The notes beneath the pieces are model-generated. The model did no database searches. It was not told the origin of the DNA and worked only from the letters and a program-made list of their open reading frames with translations. Both the position numbers and the translations under genes were made by a program. A stretch of DNA of 64,000 nt from Paraphaeosphaeria minitans (taxonomy: Eukaryota > Ascomycota > Dothideomycetes > Pleosporales > Didymosphaeriaceae), in contig WJXW01000008.1 of assembly GCA_015832175.1 (NCBI GenBank), positions 186,001-250,000 of the forward strand, read 5' to 3'. This document shows, piece after piece, positions 46,410 through 56,877 of this stretch; the first letter of the stretch is position 1; every line of letters begins with the position of its first letter.

Positions 46410-47491
46410 ATGCCCCGCGCCCTCCCTCCCCCCGCGAACGAAGACCCCGCCAAGCCCCTCGCACCCATGTCCCCCCAACTCGTCGAATCCGTCGCAGGCT
46501 TCAGCGCGGGCGTCGTCTCGTGCCTGACGGTCCACCCGCTCGACCTGCTCAAGAACCGGCTGCAGCTAAACACCTCCGCGCGGTCGCGGCCCGGCGACTC
46601 GCTGCGCATCATCCGCGGCGTGGTGCAGGATGAGGGCGGCGTGCGGGCGCTGTATCGCGGGCTGTGGCCGAACATGCTGGGGAACAGCCTTGGGTGGGGA
46701 CTGTACTTTCTGTTCTACGGCGAGGTCAAGGGGATGCTGGCGCAAGGGAAGGAGGGGGGGAAGCTGGGGAGTGGCGAGTTTTTCGGGGCGGCGGTGGCAG
46801 CCGGTACGTCGCTGGACACGGGCGACGAGACGAAAGGGTCAGAAGGTCATGCTGACAGCGGACATCAGGTCTTCTGACAGGCGCCTGCACCAACCCCATA
46901 TGGGTCGTGAAAACACGCATGCTCGAGCGCGGCGCGAACCACCCCTCGGCCTACCGCTCCATGACGCAGGGCCTGCTCCACGTCTACGCGACCCGCGGCC
47001 TCAGGGGCCTTTGGGCTGGCTTCATCCCGTCTACCCTTGGCGTCGCGCACGGCGCCGTCCAGTTCGCCATCTACGAGAAGATGAAGGCAAGGAAGAGCGC
47101 GCAGCTGGCCCCACGCGAACATCTCAGCAACTGGGACTACGTTTACATGAGCGGGAGTAGTAAGTTGCTCGCGGGCGCCATCACGTATCCGTATCAGCCG
47201 ATCCGCGCGAGGATGCAGCGGTATGACGCCGCGATGCAGTATTCGGGGTTGATCGACGTACTGCGCAAGACGTGGAGGAACGAGGGGTTTTTGGCGTTTT
47301 ACAAGGGGTATGTTTACAATCGCACGTCTGCAATCGCGGTGTATGCATCAGATGCTGACGCGAGTAGTGTTGTCCCGAATACCCTGCGCGTCATCCCGAC
47401 CACCGTCGTCACGTTCCTGGTGTACGAAAACACAAAGTTCTTCCTCCCGCGCATGTTCGCCGACGAGGTCATGGCGCACGAAGAGGGTTGA
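46410..47491 (+). CDS. FLX1: Mitochondrial carrier, FAD/folate type (Flx1-like)
   Basis: Flx1-type carriers move FAD or folate across the inner mitochondrial membrane. Exons 46410-46803, 46869-47307 and 47368-47491 give 318 aa, three carrier repeats. Signature motifs: HPLDLLKNRLQ (repeat 1), NPIWVVKTRM (repeat 2) and YPYQPIRARMQ (repeat 3). The PIW in repeat 2 is characteristic of the folate/FAD/pyrimidine-nucleotide subgroup. Each is followed by a G-rich half (YRGLWPNMLG, LWAGFIPSTLG, YKGVVPNTLR). Both introns keep phase. Pro-rich N-terminal tail. The substrate could be pyrimidine nucleotides or folate instead; overall family is certain. Confidence 0.9.
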
Positions 47492-47502
47492 AACTAGACG
47501 CA

Positions 47503-47943
47503 ATGGCCCGGCTGCCGTCCATGCATGGCGAGACGTCGACGGCGGCACCTGGACGGCATGCGATTGGTGACGGGCATCCATCGCCAACGTCACGTGCTGG
47601 AGCGTACGCACTTGACTGCGAGACGTCGACAGCGGCACATGGACGGCATGCGATTGGCGGTGGGAATCCATCGCTAACGTCACATGCTGGAGCGCATGCA
47701 CTCCACTGGCTCCTCCCGCTGGATCACGACGATGCAGCTTCTTCAACTTATGGACGCTCGCTGGATGGCTTCTCTGCCGCCGTGAACAGGCTCCGGGCTG
47801 ACCCTGACCTCACCGCTGGGCTGGAGAAACCTTTCCTCAGGCGTGGTGCGAGAGGCTGCCTACCATGCGTGACGATTAAGCTGGAGTCGTCGTCGTCGGA
47901 AAGTGCAGAAATACCACCCCCGGCCACCCCCCGCGGTAGGTAG
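47503..47943 (+). other. Open frame over a tandem duplication after FLX1, doubtful gene
   Basis: An open frame begins 12 bp after the FLX1 stop and codes for about 146 residues. It contains two copies of a 90-bp unit (about 47529-47618 and 47619-47708) starting with ETSTAA and containing GRHAIG, differing at about a dozen positions with frame preserved. The remainder (HWLLPLDHDDAASSTYGRSL onwards) matches no family I know. It ends in the TAGG repeat at 47938. Most likely a non-coding duplication, but frame conservation between copies is worth noting. Confidence 0.25.
47529..47708. repeat. Tandem duplication, 90-bp unit, two copies
   Basis: Two adjacent copies share GCGAGACGTCGAC at the start and GGACGGCATGCGATTGG, ATCCATCGC and AACGTCAC further on, with about 85% identity by eye. 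Several differences are transitions. Confidence 0.85.
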
Positions 47944-47957
47944 GTAGGTAGGTAGGT
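47936..47957. repeat. TAGG tetranucleotide array
   Basis: About five TAGG (GGTA) units. One of several scattered arrays with this same unit in the window. Confidence 0.9.
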
Positions 47958-48085
47958 AAGTATCGCGATGCACACATGAATAAGAAAACCCACGCCTCTG
48001 CCACAACGGGACACGGGGCGCCACGCTCGTGGCTTCGTTTATGTGGCTCTTGGGATTGGACGGTGGTTTTATCTTTACCTACAGC

Positions 48086-48136
48086 GCGGTGCGGTGCGGT
48101 GCGGTGTGGCGCGGCGTGGCGTGGCGTGGTGTGGCT
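48086..48136. repeat. GCGGT/GGCGT pentanucleotide repeats
   Basis: Roughly nine imperfect pentamer units (GCGGT drifting to GTGGC). A second pentamer run, GGGAT, follows at 48186-48214. Confidence 0.85.
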
Positions 48137-48845
48137 GCAGGTGCTATCGAGCGCGAGATGCTGGCTTTTTTTGCGAAGCGTTGAGGCGGGATGGGATGGG
48201 ATGGGATGAGATGGGTTCGGTCCATCATACAGAAGTGTTCAAGCCGGCTGTGATGTGAAACTCTCGTGTCGCATTGGGGGAGGTTCCTGCGCGGAGACGA
48301 GGGAGAGTGCTTGATGATGGGCACCGTGTCCATGGTCACATAGCTACCTACACAGCGGGCACGGGGTTGGGCGGAACCGAGGTGATGACTAGCTAGGTAG
48401 GTAGCAGCGCGGACGGGAGGGGACGTCTGGGCTTGCATGATACCTGTCTACCGACCTGATACCGTACCCATCCAGATGGTCCAATCAGCACGGTGCGGGC
48501 GCGAGACGCCCGATGTGGAGCAGCTACCTACCTAACGAGAAGGGCAGGTACCTAGGTACCGCCGAATTGAAATGGCAGCGACTGGCGGAAACGGTTTGCG
48601 CGGAAATGGATGGGACGTGCCGCTGAAGCCACGGCATCTAGCCCTACCTGCCCACCTACGTACGGAACAGGTCCTCGGCGGGCTGTTGCAGATGGGCGTG
48701 GAATGCATGGTTCGACTCCCCGGGTAGGTAGGTAGGTAGGTATTTCTCGGGTCCGAAATCGAATCCCTTCGTTTCCGAGAATACCACCCTGTCTAGAACT
48801 CGGATCTCGATTCGACCTCTCGAAGTGGGCTGGGGTGGGGTCCTC

Positions 48846-48995
48846 GTGCAAAGCAGAGCAAAGAGAAGCAAAGCAAAAAGAAGCAAAGTAAAGAGAAGTA
48901 AAGTAAAGAAAAGCAAAGCAAAGCAGGGAAAAGAGAAGCAAAGTAAAATAAAGTAGAGTAAAGTAAAGCAAAGTAAAATAAAGCAAAGAAAACCA
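48846..48995. repeat. Purine tract of AAAGC/AAAGT units
   Basis: About 150 bp that is almost purely A/G with regularly placed C or T, built from degenerate AAAGC and AAAGT pentamers. It creates false Leu/Phe-rich frames on the minus strand. Confidence 0.9.
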
Positions 48996-49291
48996 CAGGC
49001 CGCTGTTAAACCTTCTGTAAAGGACGTGATAGACTCTAGGTGGTTCGTCGGCTCGAGCGGTCCGGACGCCAAGGTAGGCCGATGGGTCAGGTTGCGAATC
49101 TCGAGCGTCGTCCGATGGATTGGGAGGAGAGGCGAGGCGAGTCGAGGGCAAGGCTGGCGCTGCGGAGGACGCTTGCGCCCGAATGGGGTAGAGGAAGAGC
49201 AGGGCCGAATGGGGTAGAGGAAGAGCAGGGGGAGGGGGTCCGGGCGGTGGTGGGTAGCTAGGTACCTAGTCTGTCACGCACGGGGCCGGGG

Positions 49292-49315
49292 GAGGTAGGT
49301 AGGTAGGTAGGTAGG
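49292..49315. repeat. TAGG tetranucleotide array
   Basis: About five GGTA units. A similar four-unit array is at 48724-48741 and CCTA units at 50587-50600. Confidence 0.9.
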
Positions 49316-49354
49316 TTGCGGGCGGTCTTGGTTTGGGGAGGCGTGGTTTGGCAA

Positions 49355-49500
49355 AGATGGCATCGCGATGGGGGAGTGTCAGGCTGGCAAGATGGCATCG
49401 CGAATGGGGGGTGTCAGGTGACTTGTCCAGGAGAGTAGGTGATTTTAGAATGGCAGATTCTACGTGCCCCGGAGAGCAGGTGATTTTCGAATGGCAGATC
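49355..49500. repeat. Two consecutive local duplications of about 34-42 bp
   Basis: AAGATGGCATCGCGA occurs at about 49356 and 49390 with a shared GTGTCAGG following. Then AGGTGATTTT(A/C)GAATGGCAGAT occurs at about 49438 and 49480. Both are imperfect head-to-tail duplications. Confidence 0.75.
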
Positions 49501-49736
49501 CCACTCGCCCTCGCACTCCCGTGCAGCGAAAAAGGGATGATGCGAACAGCTAGTGGCGTCGACGAGGTGCTGGCGGCGGGATTCCGGCACATGCATGTGA
49601 GTATGGGTTCGGTAGCGAGCCGCCACAAAACGTACGACCCTGGACGGATGCGGCAGCTGTTTGGTCCTTCTGGAAGGTTTCCCTTGGTAGCCGAGGCGAC
49701 GGCTTGCCTCGGTAGACTAGGTGGCATTGGCCGATA

Positions 49737-50453
49737 CGTGAGTGAGTGAGTGAGTAGTGAGTGAGTGAGTGAGTAGTGAGTGAGTGAGTAGTGAGTGAGT
49801 GAGTGAGTAGTGAGTGAGTGAGTGAGTAGTGAGTGAGTGAGTGAGTGAGTGAGTAGTGAGTGAGTGAGTGAGTAGTGAGTGAGTGAGTGAGTGAGTGAGT
49901 AGTGAGTGAGTGAGTGAGTAGTGAGTGAGTGAGTGAGTAGTGAGTGAGTGAGTGAGTAGTGAGTGAGTGAGTAGTGAGTGAGTGAGTGAGTAGTGAGTGA
50001 GTGAGTGAGTGAGTAGTGAGTGAGTGAGTAGTGAGTGAGTGAGTGAGTGAGTGAGTAGTGAGTGAGTGAGAAGTGAGTAGGTGAGTGAGTGAGTGACTAA
50101 GTGAGTGACTGAGTGAGCAGGTTAGTAAGTGAGTGACTGAGTGAGTGAGTGAGCGGCTTAGTGAGTGACTGAGTGAGTAGGTGAGTGAGTGAAGTAAGTG
50201 GGTTAGTGAGTGACTGAGTGAGTGAGTGAGCGGCTTAGTGAGTGACTGAGTGAGTAGGTGAGTGAGTGAAGTAAGTGGGTTAGTGAGTGACTGAGTGAGT
50301 GAGTGAGCGGCTTAGTGAGTGACTGAGTGAGTAGGTGAGTGAGTGAAGTAAGTGGGTTAGTGAGTGACTGAGTGACTGAGTGGGTGAGTGAGTGAGTGAG
50401 TGACTGAGTGGGTGAGTGAGTGAGTGAGTGAGTGAGTGAGTGGGTGAGTGAGT
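49737..50453. repeat. Large GTGA tetranucleotide array with a 77-bp higher-order unit
   Basis: About 715 bp of GTGA repeats. The left part (to about 50080) consists of runs of 3-6 tetramers separated by GTA, which shifts register by three bases each time. The right part is organised as about three copies of a 77-bp unit, marked by GCGGCTTA at 50153, 50230 and 50307, with a GAAGTAAGTGGGTTA element in each. This is the largest repeat of the window and lies between FLX1 and the OPT gene. No coding role is suggested. Confidence 0.97.
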
Positions 50454-51436
50454 AGGGCCGATGGCTCTGGTCTAGGGCAATCCAGCCCACGGCGTCGTGC
50501 GCAATCCTCGGACGGCTGCAGCATAGGTATCTAACGATGATAAATTGCCAACCTTCTCCAGCCGCCCCATGGTTGCCAGACGGTATCTACCTACCTACCT
50601 ACTGCCGACGTCGAGATAAGAGCTGCGTTACGACGACGCTGGAGGATGCAGGGTGCACCCTTGTCCAGCCAGCCAGGAAAAAAAACACATCAGGCCAGTG
50701 TTGAACGGCGAGGCAACCTTTGTCGACACACTCGCCGTCAAGTCACGGGGCGCACAACCAGACATGTCGCATCTCCGGAGGGGGGAGAACGACGAGGCTT
50801 CGTAGGTTTTGTGCTGTTGTGGGTGGGAGATAAGGCGGATACGAGCCACAGCCACTATCTGCATGTCACGCGCCCTGGTGGTAGTGTCGTCTACGCCCGG
50901 CAATTGCCGAGGCAGGCCGACGTCGTGTCAAGCCTCGTCAAGCTTTGCTAGCCTCGGTAGTGCCACCCCACATTCGCTTGGCCCTTGCGAATTGAGAACG
51001 AGTCTGGACAGACACGGCCCTGATCATACCAGCCTGGGCAGCCACCGCCCTCATCAAGTCAGTCTGGGCAGCCAGCGCCCTCACAAAGCGAGTCGTCGAT
51101 GGGTCTGGGCAGGCACACATGGCCCTTGCACAACGAGTCGTCGGTGAGTCTCGGCAGCAGAGATGGTCTGGCGGAGCGCTGCCCCTTGATTGCGAGTCCC
51201 ACCGTTCATGCTGGCCGGCGTGATGGCTATCGCAGCCTAGTCCGAGGGGAAAGCGACGAGGTGGTGCGGCAAAAAGGCAAGCGCCGACCGTGTGCACTCG
51301 TTGGCGCCTTCCTAATTCGGCACAAGGTTATCTCTCCATGTTGCTCCATGAACCGCAAGCAAACGCTAAGCCAACCACCATCCGGCTCCACGACGCCAGC
51401 CTTCACGACGCCGCCTCCACGACGCCAGCCATCACG
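50454..51436. other. Spacer between repeat arrays, no gene recognised
   Basis: Short repeats of the type CTGGGCAGCCA(C/G)CGCCCTCA(T/C)(C/A)AAG occur near 51030-51085. Open frames here have no recognisable family. Confidence 0.45.
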
Positions 51437-51562
51437 ACCGCCCCGTCGACCATGACCGCCCCGTCGACCATGACCGCCCCGTCGACCATGACCGCCCCGT
51501 CGACCATGACCGCCCCGTCGACCATGACCGCCCCGTCGACCATGACTGCCCCGTCGACCATG
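51437..51562. repeat. 18-bp minisatellite, seven copies
   Basis: Seven perfect or near-perfect copies of ACCGCCCCGTCGACCATG, each containing a SalI-like GTCGAC palindrome. The 18-bp length preserves frame, so a plus frame reads TAPSTM seven times and the minus strand reads MVDGAV. Only the last copy differs (ACTG). Confidence 0.95.
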
Positions 51563-51993
51563 ACACGCCCCGTCGAGATGCTCAGATACGAACCTGTCCC
51601 ACAGTGTGGTGCACAGCGTGGATCCTCCATTGTGTGTGTGTGGGTGCCCGCGCCACCCACATCGACCACCAAACCTTCGCGCCGGTTCCACCGCTCTGCT
51701 CGCTGGAACCCAGTAATCTGCTGCCACCGCCGCTGTGGCTCCCAGATATCGCAATCGGTCCGCCCGACACTACCTTTTCGATCCATGGCTTTTCGCTAGC
51801 ACGTGAATCGAGCCCCGTCTCCCTTAGCCCCCATAGCTTGTGCGTCCGTGCTGTGGTTATCGCCCTACCCTGCCGCCCCATACCTGCATAGATTGGCCCT
51901 GGTGTCCGACTACATAACCAGGGTCTCGTGCCCTCTGTGCCCGTTAATCGCCTGCAGCGCATTCACTCGTCGCTCTTGCGCAACACGGCGAAG
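51563..51993. promoter_or_regulatory. Upstream region of the OPT gene
   Basis: The 430 bp before ATG 51994 presumably contain the promoter and leader of the transporter. No TATA box or specific site was identified, and the frame is open upstream of the chosen ATG to 51928 without an ATG. Confidence 0.35.
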
Positions 51994-54685
51994 ATGGCGT
52001 CCAAAGCTTTCAGCAAGAGGCTCGGCTTCAAGAGAAGGAACACGGACCAGGAGCCCGTAACCGTGACCGAGCTCTCCCACGTCGAGGGCGAGAGCTCTGC
52101 CTCCAGAACCACGGCTGCCGCCCACGGAGACGCCAACTCCATCATCGACGATGTCGTCCGCGACATCAGCGAGACCGAGGCCAACCACCGCCTCAATGCC
52201 TTCCGGCAGGACCACAAGTGGGACCCCAACATGCCGGACGAGGCCATCGACATGGTCGACGCCGTCACGGGCGCCCACGACCACAAAGGCGAGGCCCAGC
52301 TCGTCGGAGAAGTCATCGAGAACTCACCCTACCCCGAGGTAAGCCCTTTCCCCCACCCCCTTGCCCATTCGCATCTCGTCCGTCGCTGACCTTGCAAGGT
52401 CCGCGCTGTCGTCCGCAACTACGACGAAGACGTACCCGCCGGCACCCTGCGAGCCTGGGTTCTGGGTCTTCTCATGACCACCATCTGCTCCTCCGTAAAC
52501 GCCCTCTTCCTGTTGCGCTATCCCCTCATCTTCATCGGCCCGTACGTGGTGCTTCTGCTCGCCTACCCGCTGGGCATGGGTGCCGCCAAGTTCCTCCCCA
52601 ACAAAGAGTTCAAAATCTTTGGAATCAAGGCCAACCTCAACCCCGGACCCTTCAACACAAAGGAGCACGTAATCATCGTCGCCATGGCCAACGCGGCTTT
52701 TGGAGGTGGTGCTGGCTACTTTCTCGACACCGTGGTTTCCCTCAAGAAGTTTTACAAGTTCGACACCAGCCAGTTCGGCTGGGGCTTCAACATCCTCTTC
52801 GCCCTGTCCACGCAATGTATGGGCTTCGGTCTAGCGGGTTCCGTCAGAAAGTTCCTGGTCGAGCCTGCCGGCATGATCTGGCCCGGTGCTCTGGTCAACG
52901 TCGGTTTCATGTATGCTCTGCACGACCACGCCCCGAGTGATCCGGCAAAGTCCAACGGCTGGTCCATCTCTCGTTACAAGATGTTCATGATTGTCATGGC
53001 TGGCTGCTTCGTCTGGCACTGGTTCCCCGACTTCATCATCCCCGCCTTCAGTTACTTTGCCTGGGTCACTTGGATCAAGCCCGACAGCGTCATCGTCAAC
53101 CAGCTCTTCGGACAGTCCACCGGCATTGCCCTCGGATTCCCCTTCACCGGCTTCACTCTCGATTGGGCCCAGATCAACGGATTCTACAACAGCCCCTTGG
53201 TCAGCCCTTGGCACGGTAAGCTTGCCTCTGCTGAAATACGTGCCGAATCATGCTGACCTGACGCCCACAGCGCACGCCAACACGGCTTTCGGTGTGATCC
53301 TGTTCGTCTGGATAGTCATCCCAGCCCTCCACTACTCGGGTACCTGGTATTCCGACTATCTCCCAATCTTGCAGAACAGCATCCTCGACAACACCGGTGC
53401 CGTTTACAACACGTCTCGCATCCTCACCCCGGAGCACGTCGTCGACCCCACCGCGTACGAGGCCTACTCTCCTCTGTTCCTGTCCACCTCGTTTGCGCTC
53501 TCCTACGGCATGAACTTTGCCTCCATCGCCGCCCTCGTCAGCCAGACCTATCTATTCCACGGTGCCGAGATCTGGCGCCGCTGGAAGTCGTCCCGGGGCG
53601 AGCTCGATGACATTCACATGAAGCTCATGCGCAAGTACAAGCTGGTGCCCACCTGGTGGTACCTGATCCTCTTGGCCATCATGATCGTGTTTGCCTTCGT
53701 CTCGGCCCTCTGCTTCCCAACCGAAATGGCCTGGTACTCGGTCGTCTTGTCTCTGATCATTGCCGCCACCTGGACCATCCCCGTCGGCATCATCCAGGCC
53801 TTCACCAACATCCAACTCGGCCTCAACGTCTTCACCGAGTTCATCATCGGTTACCTCCAGCCCGGCCACCCCATCGCCATGATGATGTTCAAGACCTTTG
53901 GCTACATCGTTATGACGCAGGCGCTGTACTTTTGCCAGGATCTGAAGCTCGGCCACTACATGCACGTGCCGCAACGCTCGCTCTTCTCCGCCCAGCTCGT
54001 CGCCACCGTGTGGTCGTGTCTGTGCCAGCTCGCGACCGTGCAGTGGGCCTTGGGCGCCATCAAGAACGTCTGCACGAGCGAAGCCGCCGGCTTCTTCAAC
54101 TGCAACTACGTCAAGACCTTCTATAACGCGTCCGTCATCTGGGGCGCCATCGGCCCGAAGCACATCTTCTCCGGCGACGCCGTCTACAAGGACCTGCAGT
54201 ACTTCTGGCTCGTCGGCTTTGCCTCGCCCTTCCTCATCTACGCCGCCGCCCGCATGTTCCCCCGCACGGGCTGGATCCGCAAGGCCAGCATGCCGCTCAT
54301 CTTCGGCTCGCTGAGCTTCGTGCCCCCGTACTCGTCCATGAACATTGTAAGTCATCCCGCACCTGCCCCCCGCACGATCCGAGACCGATGACTGACCCAA
54401 CCACAGCTCGCATGGTGCATGTTCGGCTACATCTTCAACAAGTACATCCGCAGCCGCTACCTCGGCTGGTGGATGCAGTACAACTACGTCACGTCGGCGG
54501 CGCTCGACGTCGGGCTCGCGCTGTGCGCCATCATCCTCTTCTTCTGCGTGCAGTTGCCCGGCGGCGCCATGCCGGACTACTGGGGCACGACCATCGTCGA
54601 GCGGACGCTGGACGGCGCGGGGACGGCGGTCCGCAAGGTGGTTGCCGAGGGCCAGACGTTTGGGCCCAAGTCGTGGAAGTGGTAG
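51994..54685 (+). CDS. Oligopeptide transporter, OPT family
   Basis: OPT proteins are proton-coupled plasma-membrane importers of small peptides, some also moving glutathione or metal chelates. Exons 51994-52338, 52399-53215, 53271-54346 and 54407-54685 give 838 aa. The cytosolic N-terminus is charged; the conserved start of the family is ENSPYPEVRAVVRNYDEDVP followed by AGTLRAWVLGLLMTTICSSV. Signature segments include NPGPFNTKEHVIIVAMANAA and SYGMNFASIAALVSQTYLFH, plus FIIGYLQPGHPIAMMMFKTF and LAWCMFGYIFNKYIRSRYLG. About 14-16 hydrophobic segments can be counted. The tail ends FGPKSWKW. All introns keep phase and match GT-AG. Expected to respond to nitrogen supply, inferred from family only. 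Confidence 0.96.
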
Positions 54686-55191
54686 TAGTAATCTGTAGGG
54701 GAGCTTTCGGCACAACGGTCACGGGGCGGGGGGGTCGCCACGAGAGGGCAGTCGGTGCGCTTTACCGGTGGTTTTTTTTGCGGACCACGTGTCTGTGCGT
54801 GCGTGCATGTGTGTATGTGTAATGAAATGTTTATGAGAATTGGGATCTTATCTTCTTTGGCTTGATGATGTTAGTTAGAGGCTTGGACCGTGTTTGTGTA
54901 ATCATGTGTGATGAATTGTCTACTAGATGGTAGCTTTTTTTACCATTGAGTTTGGTTTTCTGGGCGTGTATTGTATTGTATTGTATTGTATTGTATTGTA
55001 TTGTACATTAGGTATCATCACTCACCCACTAGGAGAGGTGCCCAGCTTCCACGGCCTTGCTACCAAGGCGCCTGACGAATCGTGACTGCGTCTTGTCGCG
55101 TCTCGTCTTGCATGGAGTGGCGGCCGTCTTTGGGGTTGCGCTCGAAGGGGCCATGTTTTGACGTTTTGAATGGCTGGGTGGGGCAGGGAGG
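54686..55191. other. OPT downstream region with TATTG repeats
   Basis: OPT 3' UTR, then a pentanucleotide array (TATTG, about seven units) at 54968-55004. No further gene in this segment. Confidence 0.6.
54968..55004. repeat. TATTG pentanucleotide microsatellite
   Basis: About seven perfect TATTG units. Confidence 0.95.
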
Positions 55192-55737
55192 TCAGGCAGG
55201 CAGGAAGGAAGGAAGGGTACCTGCGAACGCTCTTCCTGTTAGGTGTACGCTGATGGGGTTCTGGTCGAGGCTGGTGAATATGTCTTCATAGCTGCCGGTG
55301 CCAAAGCGCGAGGATGTGCCTGGCGGGGATTCAGAGTCGCCGTAGGGCGGTGCTGGAGAAGCAGGGTCTAATTGCTCATGGGGCATAGGTGTGGAGGATA
55401 TGTTGGCGGGAGAGGGAGAAATCCGGGGTCGTCTAGGCCAGATCCTCGACGCGATCCGCTTCAGAGGCTCGGGAGTGAGTGTGGATGTGGTTACGACATC
55501 GCAGGAACCCCAGAGGAGGTCGCGCACTCGAAATCGGAACAAGTCGGCCGAAAGTGGCAACTTTGATGCTAGCTTTTTGTTCGCGTCTAGCAAACGATCT
55601 ATCCTGCTTTTGGAGATGCACCATTCGGCCCGCAGCTGGCGGTTTGGGGTCGTTTGGAATGCGGATCCAAACCGCACGTCTTTATTGGATGTTTTGCTCT
55701 TACTTTTGAAGGTTATCGACGTCGCGCATGCTAGCAT
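55192..55737 (-). CDS. Hypothetical protein, unrecognised
   Basis: An open frame of 181 codons from ATG 55737. The N-terminal part is basic (FKSKSKTSNKDVRFG, then SKSRIDRLLDANKK); the C-terminal part is Pro/Ser-rich with SPAPPYGDSESPPGTSSRFG and ISVHLTGRAFAGTLPS. The composition of the C-terminal half is more coding-like than most spurious frames here. The frame is open upstream to 55785 without another ATG. No family recognised, no intron evident. It converges with the OPT gene, and may equally be a chance frame. Confidence 0.3.
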   Translation of the reverse strand: MLACATSITFKSKSKTSNKDVRFGSAFQTTPNRQLRAEWCISKSRIDRLLDANKKLASKLPLSADLFRFRVRDLLWGSCDVVTTSTLTPEPLKRIASRIWPRRPRISPSPANISSTPMPHEQLDPASPAPPYGDSESPPGTSSRFGTGSYEDIFTSLDQNPISVHLTGRAFAGTLPSFLPA

Positions 55738-56877
55738 CACCGCGATTTGAACGTTGACAACGTCTAAAAGCGCCCCCGAATGCAAGGAACGCCAGGACAG
55801 GTCAGCGACAGGGGCTCGCCATGGCTGGCGTCGAGCTACGTCAAGCGTAAATCTTTCTTGCTTTTTTCATGAAGATGCTGCACCCCTGTAGATCCCCATC
55901 TAAGGTTCTCGTATCGAGTGTGACGAATGACGACGAAAGTTGCATGCCTGAAAGGTCCGTGTCTCACAGATGATACAGAACATAGTGCTGCGAGATAAGT
56001 CGGTTGTCAGGGTGATCAAGTATCCTACTACATGGGGAGGCAAGGGGTTGGAAGGAGGCGAGGTCCGTACACAGTTTGTGGCTAGCGATCTTCTCCACAA
56101 TTGTATCATGTGACAGCACCACCACCACCCACACGATCTCCAACTCCAACTCCTCCATTCTCCTACCCATCTCGTCCTTCGCCCTCAGACCACCCACAAT
56201 CCACCACCCGCCACGTTTCCTCTGCCCAAGCAACTTTCCGCACAACCAATACCCATCATACCCCCAACACCCAGGACTACACCTCCTTGCTCCGCCTCCT
56301 CTACTCAACAACCGGCCTTCCCCTCTGTCTGTGCAGTACGATTCTGGAAGCTAATACTCTCGAAACGGTGCGCGATCTTGCTGAACGCTGTGACGGGAAA
56401 GAAGTGGAAGGGAGAGAGATCGGCGCACGTAGCGAGATGGCGGAGGAGGGTCTAGCAAGAGGTTTGTAGCGTGTGCGGGTCTGTTTTTGATTGTAACAGT
56501 GGGGCCGTGTGCTCAGCGGGTGACGATGCGCGCTTTACAACGGCTAGGGGCTGGTAGAGCGTTTCGTCATGTGACAATGTGGTGTGCCAGAGCTCGTCAA
56601 GCAGCTCAAAGTGCCCGGTGCAATTTACGTCTTTCGCCTACCTAATTTTTGAAAGGGATATTATTCATGAAGGCGAGTAACAGCAGCGGATCGATGCTTG
56701 AGGTCACCTTTGCCGCATCATCGAGCACGAAGCGCAGAGACTGAATTCAACGACGGTCCAGAAATTGGGAAAGCCACTGGGGCTGGTCATGGCGGGTTGT
56801 GCCTGCTAGGCAAGGCTTACAGTGCAGGTTTGACACGAACTGACGAAAACCCGCCGCTGCTTCATAGACATGAAAGG
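55738..56877. other. Intergenic, doubtful small frames
   Basis: A plus frame at 56101-56469 has a Thr/Pro-rich start and a more ordinary C-terminal half (NTQDYTSLLRLLYSTTGLPL, then ANTLETVRDLAERCDG), but no family is recognised and its overlap with other frames makes it doubtful. Confidence 0.35.

Noticed and set aside
48700..48725. tRNA-like B box (GGTTCGACTCC)
   Set aside because: The flanks do not pair into a T stem or acceptor stem, and no A box sits at the right distance.
48550..49150. Leu/Phe-rich membrane protein on the minus strand
   Set aside because: It is translation of the AAAGC/AAAGT purine tract with no flanking motif.
49737..50453. Possible CRISPR array or centromere-like repeat
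   Set aside because: The units are 4-bp simple repeats with a 77-bp higher-order pattern; there are no unique spacers, and CRISPR does not occur in fungal nuclear genomes.
53552..54715. A 387-codon minus-strand frame in the OPT gene
   Set aside because: It is antisense to well-conserved OPT exons; GC-biased third positions leave the complementary frame open.
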